Assembly: GCA_964421815.1 (NCBI GenBank)
Contig: CAYQYT010000006.1
Location: forward strand, 1-64,000
DNA length: 64,000 bases
From: DTU089 sp964421815
GTDB taxonomy: Bacteria; Bacillota; Clostridia; Oscillospirales; Acutalibacteraceae
Direction: 5' to 3'
Below the pieces are notes generated by a model that made no database searches, was not told where the DNA came from, and was given only the letters and a program-made list of their open reading frames with translations. Positions 52,512-59,467 of this stretch are shown here, in pieces. Position numbers and translations under genes: made by a program. How positions within the stretch are numbered: position 1 is the first letter of the stretch; every line of letters begins with the position of its first letter.

Positions 52512-52638
52512 TAGTTTTTTGAAAATTTCTTATTTATTTTTTCTTTTTCCACCCTGTCGCTACGTATATTATATTGTATATAAAGCACAGGATTGTTTTA
52601 AAAAACACAGGTTAAATGATGTTTTTTCGTAAAAAACC

Positions 52639-52667
52639 TTGACAAGAGAAAAAGAGTGTGGTATATT
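52639..52667 (+). promoter_or_regulatory. Promoter of the Leu T-box operon
   Basis: TTGACA (52639-52644), 17 bp and TATATT (52662-52667). It diverges from the Ile promoter about 130 bp away. Confidence 0.85.
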
Positions 52668-52674
52668 GCTAACA

Positions 52675-52955
52675 ATATTTTTCAAATGCGATGAAGGAAT
52701 TACGTATTTTTGGTTTGACGTTACAGAGAGCTGACGGTGGGTGCAAGTCAGTGCGTTGCAAAAATTCGGTCTCGTTCCGGAGCAGAGTTCCCCAACCGAT
52801 TATTCGTGTAAGGAACTACGGACGCCCCGTTACCATGGCTACAGACTTTATTCAGAGTCCTAATGAGTGACTGACTTTTGTCGGTAACCGGGGTGGTACC
52901 GCGGATTTTTTAAAATTCGTCCCTGAGATTTTTATCTCAGGGACTTTTTATTTTG
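52675..52955 (+). ncRNA. T-box leader, specifier CTC (leucine)
   Basis: TGGTACCGCGG at 52894-52904; the terminator pairs GTCCCTGAGAT with ATCTCAGGGAC, followed by TTTTTATTTT. Stem I carries ACAGAGAGCTGACGGTGGGTG. The triplet CTC (52771-52773) followed by GTTCCG and GAGC occupies the specifier position. Uncharged tRNA-Leu would switch the operon on. Confidence 0.9.
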
Positions 52956-52997
52956 TCAATTTTAAATAACAATATATGACACGAAAGGAAGAAAACA

Positions 52998-54407
52998 ATG
53001 AAAAAAATCACTATTTCCGACAGAACACTCGTATTAAGAGCAAACAGTGTCCACGAAGCACTAAGCTTTAAAGAGAAAGTAGAGATTGCACGACTCCTTG
53101 AAGTATCCAAGGTTGATGTTGTTGAATTCCCCAAAATCGAAAATGAAAAAACCGATACACTTCTTTTGAGAACTGTGTGTGCATTCCTTAAAAACAGTAT
53201 TATGAGCGTACAGACAGGTGTAACGGAAGAAAGTGTTGAAAAATCATTCAACGCAATAAGCAATGCCGCAAAGCCCAGACTTTGCGTTTCCCTCCCCGTT
53301 TCCCCCGTTGGAATGGAATACACTCTCCACAAAAAAGCACCCAAGTTAATTGAACTTGTAAAGGTACTTGTTACAAAGGCCGCATCTCTTTGTGAGGATG
53401 TTGAATTCAGCGCGGAAGATGCAACAAGAGCGGAAGCGGATGTTCTTAAAGAAATAATCGAAACCGCCGTTAAATGTGGTGCAAAAACAATTACTCTTTG
53501 TGACAGCGAGGGCGGTATGCTCCCCGATGCTTTTGCCGAATTTATTAAAGATAAAATCAGCACCATTCCCGTTTTGGAAAATGTGACCCTTGCGGTAATG
53601 TGTGACGACAAGCAGGGCTGTGCCGCCGCAAATGCAATACTCGCAGTAAAATCCGGTGCGGATGAAATCAAATGTGCCTGCGGTAACAGCGGTGTTACAT
53701 CCTTTGAAACAGTTGCCAATATCGCAAGAAACAGCGGTGACAAAATCGGTATTTTCAGTTCTTTGAGCTATACGGAATTGGGTAGAATTGTTTCACAGAT
53801 TACAAAAATCACCGACGGTCGCAAGAGCGGCGGGGTATTTGAAAGCGCAACTGCTCAAATTCCCGAAAGTGAAATTAACCTTACAATTAACGATACTGTT
53901 GAAACAGTTTCCGAAGCAGTTAAAAAGTTGGGCTATGACCTTTCAGAAGAAGACAATGCGAAAGTTTATGAAAGTTTCAAAGCCCTTGCAGAAAAGAAAC
54001 CCGTTTCCAACAAGGAACTTGATGCAATCGTTGCAAGCACCGCATTACAGGTTGCTCCCACATACAGATTGGTAAGTTACGTAATTAACAACGGTAATAT
54101 CATTACCCCCTCCGCTCACATTGTTATGGAACGTGACGGTGTTAAGAAACAGGCTATTTCCGTTGGTGACGGCCCCGTTGATGCCGCTTTCCTTGCAATA
54201 GAACAGATTGCGGGTCATCACTATGAACTTGATGACTTCCAGATTCAGTCCGTAACAGAGGGCAGAGAAGCAATGGGTTCCGCAGTTGTAAAACTCCGTT
54301 CAAACGGTAAACTCTACTCCGGCAACGGTATTTCCACCGACATTCTCGGAGCAAGTATCAAAGCCTACATTAACGCACTTAATAAAATAGTATTTGAAGA
54401 AAATTAA
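52998..54407 (+). CDS. LeuA-like protein with degenerate catalytic domain
   Basis: A 469-residue homologue of 2-isopropylmalate synthase. The TIM-barrel part (about 1-270) and the C-terminal leucine-sensing domain (about 335-469, STALQVAPTYRLVSYVI; DGPVDAAFLAIEQI; GNGISTDILGAS) are recognisable. Key active-site residues appear lost: the usual DTTLRDGEQ reads DRTLVLRAN, and the metal-binding HCHND block reads MCDDK. It may therefore be a pseudoenzyme or have a changed reaction. Leu T-box control and co-transcription with an acyl-CoA synthetase tie it to leucine metabolism. Confidence 0.75.
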   Translation: MKKITISDRTLVLRANSVHEALSFKEKVEIARLLEVSKVDVVEFPKIENEKTDTLLLRTVCAFLKNSIMSVQTGVTEESVEKSFNAISNAAKPRLCVSLPVSPVGMEYTLHKKAPKLIELVKVLVTKAASLCEDVEFSAEDATRAEADVLKEIIETAVKCGAKTITLCDSEGGMLPDAFAEFIKDKISTIPVLENVTLAVMCDDKQGCAAANAILAVKSGADEIKCACGNSGVTSFETVANIARNSGDKIGIFSSLSYTELGRIVSQITKITDGRKSGGVFESATAQIPESEINLTINDTVETVSEAVKKLGYDLSEEDNAKVYESFKALAEKKPVSNKELDAIVASTALQVAPTYRLVSYVINNGNIITPSAHIVMERDGVKKQAISVGDGPVDAAFLAIEQIAGHHYELDDFQIQSVTEGREAMGSAVVKLRSNGKLYSGNGISTDILGASIKAYINALNKIVFEEN

Positions 54408-54423
54408 GGAGAGGTGAGAAACA

Positions 54424-56952
54424 ATGAAGCTTTCATTTTCAACTAAAGGTTGGCACGGCTATTTATGGGAAGACTTTTGCCGCATTGCCGAGGAACAGCA
54501 TTTTGCAGGTATAGAACTGCACAACATATCAAACCCCTCTTTTACAGAAAAAAACGGCGCTTTTTACTCAACTCACGCACAGGCAACCGTCCGTGAACTT
54601 TATGAAAAGAATTTAAGAATCCCCTGTATTGACACACTTGCAAATCCCGCCGCTTGTGACGAGAGGGAGAGTTTTCTCCAAGAAATTGCAAAATGTCTTG
54701 AAATTGCTTCCACCTTGCACATTCCCTACGTGAGAATCAAGGCTACCGATACCGGCGACAGTTTTGAAGAACAAAAAGATGAGGTTATCAAAGTTCTTTC
54801 CGATATAATTCCCAAAGCGGAAAAAACAGGTGTTACAATTATTATTGAAACAGCGGGTATATTTGCTGACTCCGCAAAACTTATGGAAGTTATAAAGGAA
54901 TTTTCCTGCGACAGTCTTGCTGCTCTTTGGGATGTTTATTCAACTTTCTTTATTGCCGGTGAAGAACCTGAAACAACAATTAAAAATCTCGGTGCTTTTG
55001 TTAAGCATATTCATATTAAGGATGCGGTAAAAGACGGCGACAACCTTGAATACTGCCTTGTTGGTGAGGGCGAACTGCCCATAGAGGATGTTGTTCTCTC
55101 CCTTACCTCCGTTAACTACAACGGCTTTGCTTCCATTGAATGGGATCCCAAATGGATGCCGGAACTTGACGATATGGAGATTATTTTCTCCCATTACGTT
55201 AGTTTTATGGCACGTTTCGGCAACACATCAAGAGCAAAGAAATCACTTTTCCGTAACAATGCGGACACGGGTTACTATGTATGGAAAAAGGAAACTCTTA
55301 TTGAAAAGACTTTCTCACAGGTTCTTGACACAATGGTTGAGGAATTCCCCGACCAATACGCTTTCAAATACACAACCCTTGACTACACAAGAACATACGC
55401 TCAATTCCGTGACGATGTTGACGAATGTTGCAGAGCATTTATTTCCCTTGGTGTAAAACCCGGCAGTCACATTGCTGTTTGGGCAACAAACGTACCCCAA
55501 TGGTACATTGCTTTCTGGGCGGCAACAAAAATCGGTGCGGTTCTTGTTACGGTCAACACCGCCTATAAAATTGCGGAGGCAGAATATCTGCTCAAACAGT
55601 CAGATACACATACACTTGTTATGATTGACGGCTACCGTGATTCAAACTATGACGAAATTATCGGTAAACTTTGCCCCGAACTTGAAAACACCGTACCCGG
55701 TGAACCCTTACATTGCAAAAGACTGCCTTTCTTGAGAAATGTTATTACTGTGGGCTTCAAGAAAAAAGGTTGTCTCACTTGGGAAGAAATGCTCAAACGT
55801 GCTCCCCAGGTTCCCGTTGAGGAAGTTTACAGACTTGCGGCAAATGTTGATGTAAATGATGTTTGCAATATGCAATACACCTCCGGCACAACAGGTTTCC
55901 CCAAGGGTGTTATGCTTACCCATTACAACATTGTCAACAACGGTAAAAATATCGGCGACAGAATGGACCTTTCCACAGCGGACAGAATGATGATTCAGGT
56001 TCCAATGTTCCATTGTTTCGGCATGGTTCTTGCAATGACTGCAACGATGACCCACGGCGGTACAATTTACCCACTCCCCTATTTCTCTCCCAAGCCCTCA
56101 CTTGCTTGCATTAACAACGAGAGAATTACCGCTTTCCACGGTGTTCCCACAATGTTCATTGCAATGCTTGAACACCCGGATTTCGAGAAAACAGACTTCT
56201 CATATATGCGTACGGGTATTATGGCGGGCAGTCCCTGTCCCATCAGCGCAATGAAAGATGTTGTCAACAAAATGAATATGAAAGAAATCACCATTGTTTA
56301 CGGTCAGACCGAGGCTTCCCCCGGTTGTACAATGAGTTCCACCGACGACCCCATTGAGGTACGTGTTGCAACCGTCGGCAGAGCGCTTCCGGAAATCGAA
56401 TGTAAAATTGTTGACCCTGAAACCGGTGAAGATTGTCCCGACGAAGTTACCGGCGAATTTGTTGCCCGTGGCTACAACATTATGAAAGGCTACTACAAAA
56501 TGCCCAAAGCCACCGCATCCGCCATTGATAAGGACGGTTGGCTCCACACCGGCGACCTCGCTTGCAGAACTCCAGAGGGTAACTACCGTATTACAGGCCG
56601 TTTGAAAGATATGATTATCCGCGGCGGTGAAAACATTTACCCCAAGGAAATCGAGGAATTCATTTACACTCACGAAAAAGTTTCCGATGTTCAGGTTATC
56701 GGTGTTCCCGACGAACAGTACGGCGAAGAAATCTGCGCTTGCATCATTCTCAAAGACGGCGAGGAAATGACGGAAGCGGAAATGAAGCAATATATTATGG
56801 ACAATATGGCAAAACACAAAGTGCCCAAATATGTTGACTTCGTGAAGTCCTTCCCCATGAATGCCGCAGGTAAAATCCTCAAGTACAAAATGCGTGAGGA
56901 TGCAATTGAAAAATACGGACTCCAGAAAGCAAACAGCGTGGAGACGGCATAA
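54424..56952 (+). CDS. TIM-barrel (AP_endonuc_2-like) fused to acyl-CoA synthetase
   Basis: An 842-residue fusion. Residues about 1-275 resemble xylose-isomerase-like sugar epimerases (KLSFSTKGWHGYLWEDFCRI; TGVTIIIETAG; FVKHIHIKD; GFASIEWDPKW), with Glu, Asp, His and Glu at plausible metal positions. Residues about 295-840 are an AMP-forming acyl-CoA synthetase: YTSGTTGFPKGVMLTH, YGQTEASP, LHTGDLACRTPEGNYRITGR, AAGKILKYKM. It follows the LeuA-like gene by 16 bp (GGAGAGG site) under the Leu T-box. Isovalerate is a plausible substrate. The reason for the barrel fusion is unknown. Confidence 0.85.
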   Translation: MKLSFSTKGWHGYLWEDFCRIAEEQHFAGIELHNISNPSFTEKNGAFYSTHAQATVRELYEKNLRIPCIDTLANPAACDERESFLQEIAKCLEIASTLHIPYVRIKATDTGDSFEEQKDEVIKVLSDIIPKAEKTGVTIIIETAGIFADSAKLMEVIKEFSCDSLAALWDVYSTFFIAGEEPETTIKNLGAFVKHIHIKDAVKDGDNLEYCLVGEGELPIEDVVLSLTSVNYNGFASIEWDPKWMPELDDMEIIFSHYVSFMARFGNTSRAKKSLFRNNADTGYYVWKKETLIEKTFSQVLDTMVEEFPDQYAFKYTTLDYTRTYAQFRDDVDECCRAFISLGVKPGSHIAVWATNVPQWYIAFWAATKIGAVLVTVNTAYKIAEAEYLLKQSDTHTLVMIDGYRDSNYDEIIGKLCPELENTVPGEPLHCKRLPFLRNVITVGFKKKGCLTWEEMLKRAPQVPVEEVYRLAANVDVNDVCNMQYTSGTTGFPKGVMLTHYNIVNNGKNIGDRMDLSTADRMMIQVPMFHCFGMVLAMTATMTHGGTIYPLPYFSPKPSLACINNERITAFHGVPTMFIAMLEHPDFEKTDFSYMRTGIMAGSPCPISAMKDVVNKMNMKEITIVYGQTEASPGCTMSSTDDPIEVRVATVGRALPEIECKIVDPETGEDCPDEVTGEFVARGYNIMKGYYKMPKATASAIDKDGWLHTGDLACRTPEGNYRITGRLKDMIIRGGENIYPKEIEEFIYTHEKVSDVQVIGVPDEQYGEEICACIILKDGEEMTEAEMKQYIMDNMAKHKVPKYVDFVKSFPMNAAGKILKYKMREDAIEKYGLQKANSVETA

Positions 56953-56954
56953 TA

Positions 56955-56986
56955 GAAAAGTCGGGTTTTTACCCGACTTTTCTAAC
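56955..56986 (+). terminator. Terminator of the Leu operon
   Basis: AAAAGTCGGG pairs with CCCGACTTTT around TTTTTA, followed by CT. The next gene starts 21 bp later, so some read-through is possible. Confidence 0.75.
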
Positions 56987-57006
56987 ATAATAAAGAAGGC
57001 ACCAAT

Positions 57007-57834
57007 ATGGATTACAAAAAATACAAAATAATAGACTCGCACTGCCACATATTCCCCGACAAAATCGCCCAAAAAGCCACGGACAGTATAGACAACTTTT
57101 ACGGCATAGGCGAAGCGGAAGACATAGATGTTTGCGGTTTTGTGGGCAACGCAAAAACACTTTTAAACCAATGTGACTCGGTGGGTGTTGACAGATGCCT
57201 TGTTACATCCGTTGCAACAACCCCACACCACGCACAGAGCATAAATTCCTTTATTGCAAGTGAGGTTGAACTTTTCCCGGACAGATTTATAGGTTTCGGC
57301 TCTCTGCACCCTGAAAGCGAGACCCTTGAAGAAGATGCCCAACACCTTATTGAGTTGGGTTTAAAGGGTGTTAAACTCCACCCTGATATCCAAAACTTCA
57401 AGGTGGATGACCCGAAAGTTGTTAAAATATTTGAAATCTGCAACGAAAAGAATCTTCCCCTTTTGGTGCACACGGGGGATTCAAGGTACGACAATTCAAA
57501 CCCAAACAGAGTTAAGAAAATTTTGGAGATGTTTCCCGATTTAACGATAATCGGCGCGCACTTCGGCGGTTGGTCACTTTGGAACGAGGCACCCCGGGAA
57601 TTGTGTAAATACAAAAATCTTTACGTAGATACCTGTTCTTCCTTTTACGCACTTTCCAAAGAAAAAGCAAGGGAAATCATTGACCTTTACGGTACGGACA
57701 GAGTGCTTTTCGGCACGGATTTCCCCATGTGGAAACAGGAAGATGAACTTGAATTCCTTTTCAGTTTAGGGCTTTCCGAAAAAGAACTTGAGGACATTTT
57801 ACACAACAATATCTTAAAAATAGTCAATGCATAA
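57007..57834 (+). CDS. Metal-dependent amidohydrolase (Amidohydro_2)
   Basis: A cytosolic TIM-barrel hydrolase of 275 residues. The N-terminal metal motif is IDSHCHIF (HxH), then GVKLHPDIQ, a His in LLVHTGD, a His in IIGAHFGG and Asp in VLFGTDFPMW, the order of the ACMSD-like amidohydrolase-2 family. Substrate unknown. The ribosome site is weak (AGAAGG). It lies downstream of the Leu operon terminator on the same strand and may be only partly co-transcribed. Confidence 0.87.
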   Translation: MDYKKYKIIDSHCHIFPDKIAQKATDSIDNFYGIGEAEDIDVCGFVGNAKTLLNQCDSVGVDRCLVTSVATTPHHAQSINSFIASEVELFPDRFIGFGSLHPESETLEEDAQHLIELGLKGVKLHPDIQNFKVDDPKVVKIFEICNEKNLPLLVHTGDSRYDNSNPNRVKKILEMFPDLTIIGAHFGGWSLWNEAPRELCKYKNLYVDTCSSFYALSKEKAREIIDLYGTDRVLFGTDFPMWKQEDELEFLFSLGLSEKELEDILHNNILKIVNA

Positions 57835-57840
57835 GCCCAT

Positions 57841-57881
57841 AAATAATCACCCTTTAGCAGTTCGGCTAAAGGGTGATTTAT
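57841..57881. terminator. Bidirectional terminator
   Basis: AATCACCCTTTAGC pairs with GCTAAAGGGTGATT around AGTTCG, with A/T tracts on both sides. It serves the amidohydrolase and micro-ORF 1. A diverged copy lies beyond micro-ORF 2. Confidence 0.8.
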
Positions 57882-57887
57882 TCCGGC

Positions 57888-58037
57888 TTATTCTCCATAG
57901 GAAATATACATTTCTTCCGTATCAATTTGGGCTTGTTTTAATATGACTATTTGTTCAAAGGGATCCTTTGAATTTATGGCATCGGTTACGGCATTGAACA
58001 AATGATAATACATTTTCTTATACAATTCTTCTTCCAT
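57888..58037 (-). CDS. DTEEMYI micro-protein, copy 1
   Basis: A 49-residue helical protein beginning MEEELYKKMYYHLFNAVTDA and ending in AQIDTEEMYISYGE. No known domain. AGGAGG lies seven bases before the ATG, directly after the terminator hairpin of leader B. The coding region differs from copy 2 (58569) at a single base. It shares the DTEEMYI(S/T) motif with the gene at 40770. Confidence 0.75.
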   Translation of the reverse strand: MEEELYKKMYYHLFNAVTDAINSKDPFEQIVILKQAQIDTEEMYISYGE

Positions 58038-58057
58038 AATGCAAACCTCCTGAAAAT

Positions 58058-58220
58058 AAAAAAGTGCATAGCCGAAGCTACGCACCGAAAAACACATAGC
58101 TCTCAGCTGTCGCCAAACGAACTGTATTCACATCACAAAAGTATGCAAAACAGAGTATGTGTTTTTACCTAAATAAAAAACATACCTTTTGCAATGTGAC
58201 AATATTCAGTTCGTTTGGCA
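58058..58220 (-). ncRNA. Structured 5' leader with terminator, copy B
   Basis: On the minus strand GCCAAACGAACTG (58219-58207) pairs with CAGTTCGTTTGGC (58124-58112), and the inner arms around CACATTGCAAAAGGTATG and CATACTTTTGTGATGTG pair imperfectly. GTTTGGCGACAGCT then leads to a terminator hairpin (58085-58064) with T6. AGGAGG and micro-ORF 1 follow. TTGAAT-N22-TATAAT lies just upstream. Confidence 0.65.
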
Positions 58221-58291
58221 ATTATAGTTTACCACAAGATATATATTTATTCAACACTTTATTTAAGGAAAGTAACAGCCCCCCTAAAAAT

Positions 58292-58483
58292 AAAAAATGC
58301 GCCAACCGAAGCCAGCGCAAAAAAACGCAAACTCCGATAGTCGCCAAACCAATTCAATATTAACTGTCATTACACCTATCAATACTGACGAAATTTGCAT
58401 TTTTATCGAAATATAGTATTGATAAGGAAAAGCATAATATTCCCTTGGCGTAAACACATTTCATATATTAAATTGATTTGGCA
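58292..58483 (-). ncRNA. Structured leader, copy C (orphan)
   Basis: The same plan on the minus strand: TGCCAAATCAATT arm, inner hairpin with CTTATCAATACTATA and a TAGTATTG-type partner, return arm TTGGTTTGGCGAC, and terminator hairpin TGCGCTGGCTTCGGTTGGCG-CA followed by T6 and AGGGGGG. No ORF follows the ribosome site; the upstream element of leader B begins instead. So the downstream gene was lost. Confidence 0.6.
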
Positions 58484-58523
58484 TTTATAGTATATACCAT
58501 TTGTTCTGAAAATTCAATAAAAA

Positions 58524-58562
58524 TCCACCCTTTGCCGAAAATATTGACAAAGGGTGATTTAT
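58524..58562 (-). terminator. Terminator after micro-ORF 2
   Basis: CACCCTTTG and CAAAGGGTG pair; on the minus strand GGATTTTTATTG follows. It is a diverged version of the hairpin at 57841. Confidence 0.7.
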
Positions 58563-58568
58563 TATGGC

Positions 58569-58718
58569 TTATTCTTCATAGGAAATATACATTTCTTCCG
58601 TATCAATTTGGGCTTGTTTTAATATGACTATTTGTTCAAAGGGATCCTTTGAATTTATGGCATCGGTTACGGCATTGAACAAATGATAATACATTTTCTT
58701 ATACAATTCTTCTTCCAT
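58569..58718 (-). CDS. DTEEMYI micro-protein, copy 2
   Basis: A 49-residue protein ending SYEE where copy 1 ends SYGE; all other codons are identical down to the base. AGGAGGAGT precedes the ATG. Unlike copy 1 it is not preceded by the structured leader but by a promoter flanked by two XRE-type operators, facing the XRE gene at 58865. Function unknown. Confidence 0.75.
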   Translation of the reverse strand: MEEELYKKMYYHLFNAVTDAINSKDPFEQIVILKQAQIDTEEMYISYEE

Positions 58719-58736
58719 GATACTCCTCCTCAACAA

Positions 58737-58856
58737 ACTTCATCTTTAGAAGTATAATAGCATAGATTTACCAAAAAATCAATAAATACTTCATCTTTAG
58801 AAGTGATATCATTGATTTTTACTATAAAATCAATATAAAACTTCATCTTTATAAGG
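58737..58856. promoter_or_regulatory. Divergent promoters with three 17-bp operators
   Basis: ACTTCATCTTTAGAAGT occurs at 58737-58753 and 58788-58804, and a variant ACTTCATCTTTATAAGG at 58840-58856, starts 51 and 52 bp apart. The minus-strand promoter is TTGATT (58782-58777), 17 bp, TATTAT (58759-58754), bracketed by sites 2 and 1. The plus-strand promoter is TTGATT (58812-58817), 16 bp, TATAAA (58834-58839), followed directly by site 3. This suits repression of both genes by the XRE protein. Confidence 0.75.
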
Positions 58857-58864
58857 TTGGAAAA

Positions 58865-59110
58865 ATGAAAATATATTGGAATGGTAAATCAAAAAACATC
58901 ATTGGAAACAATGTTAAAAAGTTGAGAAAGCAAAAAGGGATTACCCAAAAAGCAATGGCAGAGAAATTGCAATTAGAGGGTTTTGAATTTTCTGACTTAA
59001 CTATTTTAAGAATAGAGCAAGGAACAAGATTTGTGCCCGATTTTGAAGTAGTTGCAATAGCAGATTTTTTTGGGATTTCAACTGACGATTTAATGAGGAA
59101 AGAATTATAG
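58865..59110 (+). CDS. Small XRE-family repressor
   Basis: An 81-residue single-domain Cro/CI-type regulator: VKKLRKQKGITQKAMAEKL, then LTILRIEQGTRFVPDFEVVA and a C-terminal IADFFGISTDDLM. AAGG precedes the ATG. It is divergent from micro-ORF 2, with three operators between them, so autoregulation and control of the micro-ORF are likely. Confidence 0.85.
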   Translation: MKIYWNGKSKNIIGNNVKKLRKQKGITQKAMAEKLQLEGFEFSDLTILRIEQGTRFVPDFEVVAIADFFGISTDDLMRKEL

Positions 59111-59164
59111 CCGAAAAGAGTCGAACACAATATGGTTTATAACTCGGCTATTTTCGGCTATAGC
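59106..59164. repeat. Palindromic intergenic repeat, copy 2
   Basis: TATAGCCGAAAAGAGTCGA at the left and CTCGGCTATTTTCGGCTATA at the right form an imperfect inverted repeat of about 19 bp per arm. It overlaps the XRE stop codon. See the related element at 38829. Confidence 0.6.
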
Positions 59165-59167
59165 AAA

Positions 59168-59206
59168 AGACACTCTTGCTCATCTTGAACAAGAGTGTTT
59201 ATATTT
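59168..59206 (+). terminator. Terminator of the XRE gene
   Basis: ACACTCTTG pairs with CAAGAGTGT across an 11-nt loop, then TTATATTTTT. The next ~165 bp to the cysK-like promoter are AT-rich and hold nothing I recognise. Confidence 0.7.
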
Positions 59207-59373
59207 TTCCATTGGCTTTTTCTATTTCTACTCTACTATTTTATGTAGTGCTTTATGGATTTTTATAAAGTTTTTTCAAAGAAAATTTGAACTATTTAAA
59301 ATTATATGGCTTATGAACTTATAACAAGATATAAATTTCAGGTAAAAACCTCTTAATTTCAGTAATAAAAATC

Positions 59374-59402
59374 TTGAATATCGTCAGATAATGTGTTAAA
59401 AT
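59374..59402 (+). promoter_or_regulatory. Promoter of the cysteine-synthase-like gene
   Basis: TTGAAT (59374-59379), 17 bp and TAAAAT (59397-59402). No T-box or SAM-type leader is seen in the ~60-nt 5' region. Confidence 0.7.
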
Positions 59403-59467
59403 CGTTAACTGTATTTACTGATTAACATAGAATGGTAATGACGATTTAACTTTTCGAGGTGCAATTG

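Noticed and set aside
52937..53743. 268-codon open frame on the minus strand
   Set aside because: It is the complement of the LeuA-like gene, which has a T-box leader, ribosome site and recognisable domains; the reverse frame has a Ser/Leu-rich shadow composition.
56200..57072. 290-codon open frame on the minus strand
   Set aside because: It lies wholly opposite the acyl-CoA synthetase fusion and the start of the amidohydrolase, is rich in His/Phe/Cys as a complement artefact, and has no ribosome site.
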